From Pseudomonas sp. Irchel 3E13 (GTDB lineage: Bacteria > Pseudomonadota > Gammaproteobacteria > Pseudomonadales > Pseudomonadaceae): a stretch of DNA of 64,000 nt. The DNA lies in assembly GCF_900187455.1 (NCBI RefSeq), contig NZ_FYDX01000011.1, forward strand, positions 124,001 through 188,000. The letters run 5' to 3'. The notes beneath the pieces were generated by a model that was not told the origin of the DNA, searched no databases, and was given only the letters and a program-made list of their open reading frames with translations. The translations under genes were made by a program, and so were the position numbers. Positions 46,831 to 54,813 of the stretch are shown piece by piece (position 1 is the stretch's first letter; the number at the start of each line of letters is the position of its first letter).

Positions 46831-46853
46831 GATGCCGCAGATGTGAATGAAAG

Positions 46854-46876
46854 AGGGCCGCTATTGCGGCCCTTTT
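46854..46876 (+). terminator. Duplicate of the TSUP terminator
   Basis: Same AGGGCCGC-TATT-GCGGCCCT hairpin as at 43547-43569, followed by TTT. Confidence 0.85.
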
Positions 46877-46960
46877 GCATTTTTGGGGTTTGGGTGCAGG
46901 TGGGGGGAGTTGGCTTGGCAGTTTCCAGGCCGGTGTTGTCGGATGACAACGGAAGGGGGT

Positions 46961-47539
46961 TTACTGCGGGGCAGGACAGCTGTTCACGGCTGCTGCGAAT
47001 GCTTTGGTGTAATCAACGTAGGTTTCTGGATTGTAGGGCCTTCCAGATACAACGAAGTGATTGGTTTTACCCGAATAGACTATCTGATTGACTTCCAAAG
47101 CCAATCTAAAGCCCGCATGGTCCGTTGGTAAAAAGAACTTGTGGCGCCAGATCTTGCTGCTTTCGCCGACCCCAGAGTAAGCATACTGAAGGTTTTTATA
47201 CCACTCAGGCCGTTCAATAATAGCGCTGATCACCTCCTTGATAGAATCGTCGTCACGACCACTGAAATATTCTATTCGCCCGATAGCGGCCTCACCTAGC
47301 GCACTCAGCTCCGCTAATGGTACGGGCAAGCGCTCGCGACTTATTACACGGGAATATTTGCAGTCGAATACCCAAAGACCACTTCTCACGTAATCATCCC
47401 CGTAAATCACCACGCCATTGCCCAAGTCCTTTTTGTATACGCTGGTCGAAACTCTTATCCCATAGTCGATCGCAACCAGCAGAAACAGAGAGAAAACCAT
47501 GATTGCGATCCGCAAGGTTTTATTTGGGAAGAAATTCAA
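46961..47539 (-). CDS. Probable immunity protein 2a
   Basis: 192 aa from a TTG at 47539 (MNFFPNKTLRIAIMVFSLFL). One N-terminal transmembrane helix (about residues 8-27) anchors a domain of about 165 residues, probably periplasmic. It is nearly identical in its first 90 residues to the gene just upstream (47588-48184), so the two are tandem duplicates. No family recognised; the immunity role is inferred from its place after a PAAR effector. GC content is clearly below the genome average. GGGGGT before the TTG is a weak ribosome site. Confidence 0.68.
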   Translation of the reverse strand: MNFFPNKTLRIAIMVFSLFLLVAIDYGIRVSTSVYKKDLGNGVVIYGDDYVRSGLWVFDCKYSRVISRERLPVPLAELSALGEAAIGRIEYFSGRDDDSIKEVISAIIERPEWYKNLQYAYSGVGESSKIWRHKFFLPTDHAGFRLALEVNQIVYSGKTNHFVVSGRPYNPETYVDYTKAFAAAVNSCPAPQ

Positions 47540-47587
47540 AGGACCCCCGATGCATTAAAGAGCCCCGCCGCAACGGAAAGCGACGGA

Positions 47588-48184
47588 TCAGAGACCTTGC
47601 TGCGGGGCAGGACAGGTCTTCACGGCCGCCTCGATTGCCTTGTTGTGATCAACATAGGTTTCGGGATTGTAGGGCTTTCCAGTTACAACGAAGCGATCGG
47701 TTTTACCCGAATAGAATATCTGATCGACTTCCAAAACCCATCTAAAGCCTGCATGGTCGGTCAACAAAAAGAACGTGTGGCTCCAGATCTCGCTGCTTTC
47801 GTCGACCCCAGAGTAAGCATACTGAAGATTTTTATACCACTCAGGCCGCTCAACAATAGCGCTGATCACCTCCTTGACAGAATCGGCGTCACGACGACTT
47901 AAATATTTTATTCGCCCGACAGTTACCTCACCTAGCGCACTCAGCTCCGCTAATGGTACGGACAAGCGCTCGCGACTTATTGCACGGGAATATTTGCAGT
48001 CGAATACCCAAAGACCACTTCTCACGTAGTCATCCCCGTAAATCACCACGCCATTGCCCAAATCTTTTTTGTATACGCTGGTCAAAACTCTTATCCCATA
48101 GTCGATCGCAACCAGCAGAAACGAAGAGAAAACCATGATTGCGATCGACAAGGTTTTATTTGGGAAGAAATTCAAAGTACCCAT
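47588..48184 (-). CDS. Probable immunity protein 2b of PAAR effector 2
   Basis: 198 aa from the ATG at 48184 (MGTLNFFPNKTLSIAIMVFS); a TTG at 48175 equals the start of its paralogue at 46961-47539 and is an alternative. Either way the gene overlaps the end of the effector gene (29 or 20 bases), the compact coupling common for effector/immunity pairs. One N-terminal transmembrane helix, then a domain of about 165 residues with paired cysteines (FDCKYSR and KTCPAPQ). Family unknown. Differences from 2a lie mostly in the second half. Confidence 0.72.
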   Translation of the reverse strand: MGTLNFFPNKTLSIAIMVFSSFLLVAIDYGIRVLTSVYKKDLGNGVVIYGDDYVRSGLWVFDCKYSRAISRERLSVPLAELSALGEVTVGRIKYLSRRDADSVKEVISAIVERPEWYKNLQYAYSGVDESSEIWSHTFFLLTDHAGFRWVLEVDQIFYSGKTDRFVVTGKPYNPETYVDHNKAIEAAVKTCPAPQQGL

Positions 48185-49412
48185 CCGGTGCGCCAAATGG
48201 AGTATCACCTGATATAACAGGGTTAAGAGCTCCGCGCGCTTGGTAAGTGAAGTCGAAGTCTTCATCTTTCAATTTGCGCTCGTCTTTCAACAACTCCCAG
48301 CTACCACACCACTCTTGGTGAGGTACAACGTTATGAGTGACGTCACAAACATTCCCCATCCGACGCTCATTGAACGACCCCCAAGTATTTTTGTAGTCCG
48401 ACCGCCGAATGAAGGCGCCCACCTTGATCCGCAGATGATTAGCCAGCAACTGGGCCAGGCTTTCATTGGTCTGCGGGAATAACTGAACACCGTCTTCGAT
48501 TGGATAGTCCGAGAGATTGCCCATGCCCGTGCGACAGGCATAGCTGTCGAGCCGGGCCGTTTCGGAGAAGGCTTCCGGCGAGATGTTGTGGTAATCCAGC
48601 ACATCCAGCGACATCTGGAAGTGCCCCGGGAGTTGGTAGCCAAAGGCAATTTGCTGGGGTACGCCATGGCTGAAAATCGACAGTTGCTCGATCGGCGACT
48701 GCCGCCTCTCCTTTCCATGGTTCAGATAGTCAATGAATTCCTGAGTCGTTGTGATTTCGACGATGTCCGCACCATAAACATCAGCGGAGCCGCGTGCCTC
48801 AATGAGCATGTCTTCGTTGTACGAAGGCGTGAACACCACCAGCGTCCGGGTCAACGCAGGATTGAAACGCTTGAACTGGGCGAGCTCGCGCACAGCCTGG
48901 CCGATGAATATCATCTTGTTGCCCGAGCCATTGTCGTGCTGGCTCCCGGCGACGGCGATCAGTTCAGGCGTCAGTGGTTTGCCAGACGTTATCGAACGCG
49001 ACTTATTGGCCCCTGCCGAAGCAATCACAGCCTGCTGGTGCTGAGCGAAGGATTGTTGCCCCCAGGCTGGATTGGCCGGGCTGCTTGAAGCCGTGGTCGA
49101 GGGCTGATTGTGCCTCGGCGCCATGACGCTGTTGGTGGACTCGTAAGAGAAGCCGAAGTCCGAGGGAATCAACCCGGCGTAACACGGGCAGCCACTGAAG
49201 CTGTCCAGGCTTCCCGCGACCAGTACGCCTTCGTTGATAAATGACGGAATGCCGCCGTGGATCTGATAGGTCTTCCCGGTCACGCCGCACGTCACCGAGT
49301 CGCCCTGACGGGCCGAAGGCAAGCCCTCGATGATGAATTCGCTGTCGCCGGTTAGCACCTGACCACCACAGGTGGTCTTGTCGCACATTCGAATGAGGTA
49401 GCCGAGCATCAT
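48156..49412 (-). CDS. PAAR-domain effector 2 with putative clan CD peptidase-like toxin
   Basis: 418 aa. Residues 1-80 are the PAAR domain, with the same cysteine-rich sequence as in effector 1. After the linker (about 95-120) the C-terminal domain is unrelated to that of effector 1. It alternates predicted strands and helices and contains LSIFSHG (His249) and LDSYACRTG (Cys293). A His-Gly followed about 40 residues later by a Cys at the end of a strand is the catalytic layout of clan CD (caspase/clostripain-like) peptidases and of DUF4347 domains. A protease toxin is therefore plausible but not proven. AAGGA lies before the ATG at 49412. Two probable immunity genes follow. Confidence 0.8.
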   Translation of the reverse strand: MMLGYLIRMCDKTTCGGQVLTGDSEFIIEGLPSARQGDSVTCGVTGKTYQIHGGIPSFINEGVLVAGSLDSFSGCPCYAGLIPSDFGFSYESTNSVMAPRHNQPSTTASSSPANPAWGQQSFAQHQQAVIASAGANKSRSITSGKPLTPELIAVAGSQHDNGSGNKMIFIGQAVRELAQFKRFNPALTRTLVVFTPSYNEDMLIEARGSADVYGADIVEITTTQEFIDYLNHGKERRQSPIEQLSIFSHGVPQQIAFGYQLPGHFQMSLDVLDYHNISPEAFSETARLDSYACRTGMGNLSDYPIEDGVQLFPQTNESLAQLLANHLRIKVGAFIRRSDYKNTWGSFNERRMGNVCDVTHNVVPHQEWCGSWELLKDERKLKDEDFDFTYQARGALNPVISGDTPFGAPDGYFEFLPK

Positions 49413-49589
49413 GAATCTGCGTCCTTCTGCTTTGTTCAAACCTTCCGGGAAATAGCTCCCAAGGCGAACGGCAGATGCTTGCAGCGGGACAGTTTGATAG
49501 TCAGCAGGGCGATTCTTAGCGGTACGTAGGATACTTCCGAGGTAGTGAAAGCTGACGGCCCTGAGCCCATAGGCCGTCAGTGATCCTGC

Positions 49590-50738
49590 TTATAAATACT
49601 TCAACCAGGCAATATCCCGTCGCCGTGCCTTCAGCCGGGCAAACCAGCGCACCGGCAGGTACAACGCCAACGCCAGCAGCGCCGCCGCGATCCATACGGC
49701 CAGCACCGAATCAAAGCCGAAATACTGCCCATGATTGGTACCCCAGATCGCCACGCTGGCGAGGTACAGCAGCTTCAACACATACAAGTGCAGCAAGTAG
49801 AAGAACATCGGCGCCGCGCCGAACACCGCCAGCCAGCGCACCGCGCGTCCGTCGTTGCGGCGCTCGAACAGCACCAGCAGCAGCAGGCCGATCCCCAGCG
49901 TCAGGGCTAGGAACAACAACGACGGCGGGTATTTGGTGATGTTGAAGAAGCTCATCAGCGTCTGCACCGCCGTGTCGCCGCTGAACCAGGGCTTTTCGCC
50001 ATAGCCGTTGAGCAAGCGCAACACCAGGAACAGGCCCAAGGCCCCGATGGCAGTCCCCAGCAATAGCTGACGACGCTGCCCCGCCTCAGTGCCCCGCGCA
50101 AACCACGGACCGATGGCATAGCCCAGCGAAATCACGCCGATCCACGGCAACAGCGGATACGACGTGCGCAACCGCAACCCCTCGGACACCTCGATCCAGC
50201 CGCGGTCATGCAGCACCGCCCACGGCACATGAGCCCAGTGCCCGACCGCGAAATGCACGCCGTCGAGCAGGTTGTGCCCGGCCACCAGCAACACGCCAAG
50301 GGCGATCAGCACACCGCGCGGCAGCCACAGCAACGCGCTCAGCGCCAGCATGCTCAGGCCGATGGCCCAGATGACCTGCAGGTAGACCACGCTCGGCGGC
50401 AACTGGAAGGTCCAGGCGAAGTTGACCAGGGTGAATTCCAGCACCACCAGAAACAACCCGCGCTTGAACAGGAAGGCTGAGACGGCGGCCTTGCCCTGGT
50501 ATTTCTCGCCATAGAGAAACGCCGACAAGCCGGTCAGCAGGATGAACACCGGCGCGCACAGGTGCGCCAGGGTCCGGCTGAGGAACAAGGAGGGATCGGT
50601 CTGGGTCACATCCATCGGGTCGGCGACCTGCAGGTGCAGGTAGAAGGTTTCCCGGACGTGGTCCAGCAACATGAAGAGGATCACCAGCCCGCGCAGGGCA
50701 TCGATCGAATGGAGACGCGTTGAAGGTGTGGGAGACAT
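49590..50738 (-). CDS. DUF1624 / heparan-alpha-glucosaminide acetyltransferase-like membrane protein
   Basis: 382 aa from the ATG at 50738 (MSPTPSTRLHSIDALRGLVI). About ten transmembrane helices. The N-terminal RLHSIDALRGLVILFMLLDH, with the family's conserved Arg-Gly and catalytic-type His, places it in the DUF1624 acyltransferase family, which moves acetyl groups across the membrane. Substrate unknown. An almost identical 3' half remains as a pseudogene at 45966-46560. It is divergent from arsB. Confidence 0.88.
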   Translation of the reverse strand: MSPTPSTRLHSIDALRGLVILFMLLDHVRETFYLHLQVADPMDVTQTDPSLFLSRTLAHLCAPVFILLTGLSAFLYGEKYQGKAAVSAFLFKRGLFLVVLEFTLVNFAWTFQLPPSVVYLQVIWAIGLSMLALSALLWLPRGVLIALGVLLVAGHNLLDGVHFAVGHWAHVPWAVLHDRGWIEVSEGLRLRTSYPLLPWIGVISLGYAIGPWFARGTEAGQRRQLLLGTAIGALGLFLVLRLLNGYGEKPWFSGDTAVQTLMSFFNITKYPPSLLFLALTLGIGLLLLVLFERRNDGRAVRWLAVFGAAPMFFYLLHLYVLKLLYLASVAIWGTNHGQYFGFDSVLAVWIAAALLALALYLPVRWFARLKARRRDIAWLKYL

Positions 50739-50880
50739 ACGACTGCAAGGCTCTTTTGTGCAATGTAATAGTGTTACACATGATGGCACGTAGCCGCGCA
50801 CCCTGTCACTTTGCCGATTGGCCGATCCCCGCTACATTGGCCGGCCTTGCGCCCATCACTCACCCCGCCGAGCCCACGCC

Positions 50881-52167
50881 ATGCTGATCGCCGTCTCGAT
50901 TTTCGTCCTCACCCTGGTGCTGGTGATCTGGCAACCGCGGGGCTTGAGCATCGGCTGGAGCGCCAGCGGTGGCGCGGTCCTGGCGCTGCTCGCCGGGGTG
51001 GTGCATCCGGGCGATATCCCGGCGGTCTGGGCCATCGTCTGGAACGCTACCGCGACCTTTATCGCGCTGATCATCATCAGTCTGCTGCTGGATGAAGCCG
51101 GCTTCTTCGAATGGGCCGCACTGCACATGGCGCGCTGGAGCAAGGGCCGCGGCGCACGCCTGTTCACCCTGATGGTGCTGCTCGGCGCGGCGGTGTCGGC
51201 GCTGTTCGCCAACGACGGTGCGGCGCTGATCCTCACTCCCATCGTCGTCGCCATGCTCCAGGCCCTACGCTTTTCGCCGGCGGCGACCCTGGCCTTCGTC
51301 ATGGCCGCAGGCTTCATCGCCGACACCGCGAGCCTGCCGCTGGTGGTGTCGAACCTGGTGAACATCGTCTCGGCGGACTTCTTCGGCATCGGCTTCGGCG
51401 AATACGCGTCAGTGATGTGGCCGGTGAACCTGGCGAGCATCGCCGCCACCCTGGGCGTGCTCTGGTGGTTCTTCAGCAAGGACATCCCGCGCCACTTCGA
51501 GCCGACCCTGAAAGCCCCGCGCGACGCCATCCGCGACGTGCACACCTTCTACGCCGGCTGGGTGGTGCTGGTGTTCCTGCTGCTGGCGCTGTTTGCCCTG
51601 GAGCCACTGGGAATTCCGGTCAGCCTGGTGTCGGGCGTGTGCGCGCTGGTCCTGTTGCTGGTGGCCGGGCGCGGCAAGGTGATTTCCACGCGCAAGGTCA
51701 TGCGTCACGCGCCCTGGCATATCGTGGTGTTCTCGCTGGGGATGTACCTGGTGGTCTACGGCCTGCGCAACGCCGGGCTGACCGAGCACATCAGCGGTCT
51801 GCTCGACCTGCTCGCCAGCCACGGCCTGTGGGCCGCGACCCTCGGCACCGGGCTGCTCGCGGCGCTGCTGTCGTCGGTGATGAACAACCTGCCCAGCGTG
51901 CTGGTCGGCGCCCTGTCGATCCACGGCGCCGAGGCCAGCGGGGTGATCCGCGAGGCGATGATCTACGCCAACGTGATCGGCTGCGACCTCGGCCCGAAGA
52001 TCACCCCGATCGGCAGCCTCGCCACCCTGCTCTGGCTGCATGTGCTGGCGCGACGGGATATCCGCATCACCTGGGGTTACTACTTCAAGGTCGGCAGCCT
52101 GCTGACACTGCCGGTGTTGCTGGTCACGCTGGCCGCGCTGGCGCTGCGCCTGAGCCTGCCTGGCTGA
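50881..52167 (+). CDS. arsB: Arsenite efflux transporter ArsB
   Basis: 428 aa from the ATG at 50881 (MLIAVSIFVLTLVLVIWQPR). It resembles E. coli ArsB (429 aa) throughout, for example HPGDIPAVWAIVWNATATFI, ALFANDGAALILTPIVVAML, NLVNIVSADFFG and NVIGCDLGPKITPIGSLATL. ArsB is a membrane antiporter of about twelve helices that expels arsenite or antimonite. No arsR, arsC or arsH lies beside it, so the usual operon context is missing and regulation is unclear. A 122-base piece of this gene is copied at 46563-46684. Confidence 0.92.
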   Translation: MLIAVSIFVLTLVLVIWQPRGLSIGWSASGGAVLALLAGVVHPGDIPAVWAIVWNATATFIALIIISLLLDEAGFFEWAALHMARWSKGRGARLFTLMVLLGAAVSALFANDGAALILTPIVVAMLQALRFSPAATLAFVMAAGFIADTASLPLVVSNLVNIVSADFFGIGFGEYASVMWPVNLASIAATLGVLWWFFSKDIPRHFEPTLKAPRDAIRDVHTFYAGWVVLVFLLLALFALEPLGIPVSLVSGVCALVLLLVAGRGKVISTRKVMRHAPWHIVVFSLGMYLVVYGLRNAGLTEHISGLLDLLASHGLWAATLGTGLLAALLSSVMNNLPSVLVGALSIHGAEASGVIREAMIYANVIGCDLGPKITPIGSLATLLWLHVLARRDIRITWGYYFKVGSLLTLPVLLVTLAALALRLSLPG

Positions 52168-52185
52168 GCGAAAGACTCAGCCAGG
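52159..52185 (+). terminator. Hairpin at the arsB stop
   Basis: CCTGGCTGAG-CGAAAGA-CTCAGCCAGG, ten perfect pairs overlapping the TGA stop. Only a weak T run follows, so it may be a processing or partial terminator signal. Confidence 0.55.
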
Positions 52186-52210
52186 CCTGATGTTTCTCAA
52201 AGGAGTGAAT

Positions 52211-52648
52211 ATGAGCCTTACCCTATCGGTTTACGCCCTGTGTGTCGTGGTCCTGTTCCTGAAAATGCTCGGTATCTCCTGCTACCAGGGCTTTCACCGG
52301 ATCAGCCGGTTGACCTTCGCCAACCCCGAGGACGCCCGCTTCGTGGGGCGTGCCGCCAGCCCGCAGGAGTTGCCCGAGGTCATCCGGGCGACGAAAGCCT
52401 GGGGCAACGACCTGGAAAACATCCCGCTGTTCTTCGTCCTCGGCGGCTTGTGCGTAGTACTCAAGACCAGCGTCAGCGTCACTATCCTGTTGTTCTGCGT
52501 GTTCACTCTGGCGCGAGTGGCGCACACTCTCGCGTACCTCAACCAGTGGCAGCCATGGCGGACGATGTTCTACGCCGTGGCGCTGGTTTGCCTGCTGGGC
52601 ATGGCCGGGATGATCGTGGCCAGTGCCAGCGAGGCGCTGCTGGGTTGA
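52211..52648 (+). CDS. MAPEG family membrane protein
   Basis: 145 aa with four transmembrane helices (about residues 5-25, 70-90, 95-115, 120-142). The loop WGNDLENIPLFFVLG and the ARVAHTLAYLNQWQPWRT segment are the typical MAPEG signatures (membrane proteins of eicosanoid and glutathione metabolism). Bacterial members may have glutathione transferase or peroxidase activity; the role is not known here. AAGGAGTGAAT precedes the ATG at 52211. It follows arsB by 43 bp and may be read with it. Confidence 0.87.
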   Translation: MSLTLSVYALCVVVLFLKMLGISCYQGFHRISRLTFANPEDARFVGRAASPQELPEVIRATKAWGNDLENIPLFFVLGGLCVVLKTSVSVTILLFCVFTLARVAHTLAYLNQWQPWRTMFYAVALVCLLGMAGMIVASASEALLG

Positions 52649-52739
52649 TCGTCCATCTCATGGAGTGGCAGCCATGTGCTGTCCAACAGATATTCAGCGC
52701 ACTTGCCATCACCCCGCCAGTAACGCTACTGTCAGCCCC

Positions 52740-52811
52740 ATGAATCGGTTCCGCAGCACCTCGACCACCCTGACCACTACCGCCACCGGCGGGCCGTGCG
52801 GGTGTTCGTGA
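52740..52811 (+). CDS. Threonine-rich putative leader peptide
   Basis: A 23-codon frame, MNRFRSTSTTLTTTATGGPC then GCS and TGA. Seven threonine codons lie within ten codons, resembling in composition and length the thr operon leader of enterics (MKRISTTITTT...). No clear ribosome binding site is visible. It is followed 20 bases later by a strong terminator and about 94 bases later by the isochorismatase-family gene. Whether it is translated, and whether it controls the downstream gene by attenuation, is inference. Confidence 0.6.
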   Translation: MNRFRSTSTTLTTTATGGPCGCS

Positions 52812-52831
52812 GCGTCTGATGCCACACCCGA

Positions 52832-52863
52832 AAGGCCCCGCCAGCGATGGACGGGGCCTTTTT
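52832..52863 (+). terminator. Attenuator-like terminator after the Thr-rich leader
   Basis: AAGGCCCCG (52832-52840) and CGGGGCCTT (52852-52860) with T run to 52863. GGCGGG (52788-52793), inside the leader just after the threonine codons, can pair with CCCGCC (52837-52842), extended across a one-base bulge. This alternative fold would break the terminator, as in classical attenuation. Confidence 0.75.
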
Positions 52864-52904
52864 CGTTGTCCCGTGTCGCTGGCTCATCACAAGGAGCGAC
52901 ACCC

Positions 52905-53423
52905 ATGCATGCACTCTTGATTCTCGATCTGCAGGTCGGCCTGTTCCACGGCCCGGAGCAGCCATGGCGCGGCGACGCGCTGCTTGCCGCAGTGAACAGC
53001 CTGCTGGCCAAGGCCCACGCCGCCGGTGCGCCGATCTTCCTCGCCCGCCATGTCGGCCCGCCCGGCTCGCCGCTGGCGCCGGACAGCGCGCTGACCCAAC
53101 TGATTCCGGAACTGGACCTGAACGGCAGCGAGACGGTATTCGAGAAACAGCGCCCCAGTGCCTTTGCCGGCACCGGGTTGCTGGAGAAACTCAAGGACGC
53201 CGGCGCCAGCGGGCTGGTGATCGCCGGGATGAAGACCCAGTACTGCGTCGACAGCAGTTGCCGCGTGGCGCGGGATCTGGGGTTCGACGCGGTACTGATC
53301 GAGGACGGCCACACCTGCTCCGACACGCCGCAACTGAGCGCCGAGGCGATCGTTGCTCATCACAACGCGACGCTGGCGGGGCCGTTCTGTCGCGTGGTGA
53401 AGGCGGCTGACTGGCAGTTTTGA
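52905..53423 (+). CDS. Isochorismatase-family cysteine hydrolase
   Basis: 172 aa from the ATG at 52905 (AAGGAG eight bases upstream). The family catalytic residues are visible: Asp in LLILDLQVGLF, Lys in TVFEKQRPSAF, and Cys in AGMKTQYCVDSSCRVARDLG. These enzymes hydrolyse amide or ether bonds of small molecules (nicotinamide, N-carbamoyl compounds, isochorismate); the substrate cannot be told. It lies just behind the threonine-rich leader and terminator, so its transcription may depend on read-through. A REP unit follows. Confidence 0.87.
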   Translation: MHALLILDLQVGLFHGPEQPWRGDALLAAVNSLLAKAHAAGAPIFLARHVGPPGSPLAPDSALTQLIPELDLNGSETVFEKQRPSAFAGTGLLEKLKDAGASGLVIAGMKTQYCVDSSCRVARDLGFDAVLIEDGHTCSDTPQLSAEAIVAHHNATLAGPFCRVVKAADWQF

Positions 53424-53441
53424 GGAAGGAGCGGCTCGCAC

Positions 53442-53466
53442 TTCGCGAGCAAGCTCGCTCCTACAA
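53442..53466. repeat. Single REP unit between the hydrolase and lysA
   Basis: CTTCGCGAGCAAGCTCGCTC followed by CTACA in the convergent gap. Confidence 0.78.
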
Positions 53467-53476
53467 GGGCCTCGGG

Positions 53477-54715
53477 TTAGAGACCCTGTTCCAGCGCCAG
53501 CAGATCCGACAGCGGCTGGGCCCGGCGAATCAGCCGCGCCTCGCCGTTGTCCAGCAGCACTTCGGCCAGCAGTGGCCGGCTGTTGTAGTTGGACGACATC
53601 GACGCGCCATAGGCGCCGGTGTCGTGCATCACCAGCAGATCGCCCACCTGGGGTTGCGGCAGCAGGCGGGGGACCAGGCCCTGATCGTCCTGGGTGAAGA
53701 CGTCGCCGGACTCGCACAGCGGACCGCCCACCACGCATTCCACCAACGGCCGCTCGACCGCCTGGCCCTGGGCATCCAGCACGCTCATGTGGTGATAGGC
53801 GCCGTACATGGCCGGGCGCATCAGGTCGTTGAAGCCGGCGTCCACCAGCACGAACTGGCGGCTGCCCGCGCGTTTCACCGCACGCACTTCGGTCACCAGA
53901 CGGCCCGATTCGGCGACGAGGAAACGCCCCGGCTCGATTTCCATGCGCACCGGATGCGCGAGGAAGGCTTCAATTTCTTCCTTGGCTTTCTGCCAGGTGC
54001 TGGCATAACGCTCGACATCCACCGCCACATCGCCTTCGCGGTACGGCGTGGACAGGCCACCGCCAATCGAGAACGCCTCGATATCGTGGTCCAGGGCCTT
54101 GATGACCTCGACCATCGCCCCGCCGACCTGGGCCAGGTGGCCGTAATCGACGCCCGAACCGATGTGCATGTGCAGGCCCACCAGGTGCAGGCCCTTGGCA
54201 CGGATCACCGCCAGCGCGTCGCCGATTTCGTCGTGCCAGATACCGTGCTTGCTGTTCTCGCCGCCGGTGTTGGTCTTGCGGCTGTGGCCGTAGCCGAAGC
54301 CGGGGTTGATACGCAGCCAGACGCGATGGCCCGGCGAGTGCTCGCCCAATTGACGCAGCATGTCGATGGAGCCGCAGTTGACTTCAACCTTGAGTTCCAC
54401 CACCCGGCGCAGGGTCGGTTTGTCCAGCAGGTCGCAGGTCAGGACCACACCGGCCGGGTCGCCTTCCGGGCTGTAGCCCGCCAGCAGCGCCCGCTCCAGT
54501 TCACCAACGGACACCGCGTCGACGCGCACGCCGTGCTCGCGCATCAGCCGCAGGATGTGCAGGTTGGAGCTGGCTTTCTGGGCGAAACGGACCACGTCGA
54601 AGCAGCGCAGTTGCTCGATGCGGTCACGGATGATGGCGGCGTCATAGGTCCAGAACGGCGTGGGGAACTGCTGCGCGGCGGCAACCAGGGTCTGCTGGGC
54701 GAAAGGAAGGGTCAT
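53477..54715 (-). CDS. lysA: Diaminopimelate decarboxylase LysA
   Basis: 412 aa. LysA decarboxylates meso-diaminopimelate to L-lysine. The fold III PLP enzyme signs are visible: PLP lysine in RFAQKASSNLHIL near residue 48, HMHIGSGVDYGHL, SIGGGLSTPY, the EIEPGRFLV stretch, and the C-terminal GGPLCESGDVF with the active-site Cys. The sequence is of the E. coli type rather than the lppL-lysA-dapF type found elsewhere in Pseudomonas genomes, which fits its divergent lysR neighbour. Strains often carry both copies. Confidence 0.94.
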   Translation of the reverse strand: MTLPFAQQTLVAAAQQFPTPFWTYDAAIIRDRIEQLRCFDVVRFAQKASSNLHILRLMREHGVRVDAVSVGELERALLAGYSPEGDPAGVVLTCDLLDKPTLRRVVELKVEVNCGSIDMLRQLGEHSPGHRVWLRINPGFGYGHSRKTNTGGENSKHGIWHDEIGDALAVIRAKGLHLVGLHMHIGSGVDYGHLAQVGGAMVEVIKALDHDIEAFSIGGGLSTPYREGDVAVDVERYASTWQKAKEEIEAFLAHPVRMEIEPGRFLVAESGRLVTEVRAVKRAGSRQFVLVDAGFNDLMRPAMYGAYHHMSVLDAQGQAVERPLVECVVGGPLCESGDVFTQDDQGLVPRLLPQPQVGDLLVMHDTGAYGASMSSNYNSRPLLAEVLLDNGEARLIRRAQPLSDLLALEQGL

Positions 54716-54813
54716 GACGCGGGAATCCTGCGGGCGATGAGAATGACGCCATCATGCCCAACGCCTTCCATTCAGAAAAATATCTATTCTTTGTCAGTCG
54801 ATTCAGTTTTGAT

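Noticed and set aside
46535..46850. Short plus-strand frames across the rearrangement scar that could be read as small genes
   Set aside because: They are frame-shifted readings of arsB and TSUP fragments joined out of frame; no intact product is possible.
52190..52211. Earlier start for the MAPEG gene at 52190
   Set aside because: AAGGAGTGAAT sits directly before the ATG at 52211, and the family sequence begins there; the longer form would include the ribosome site as codons.
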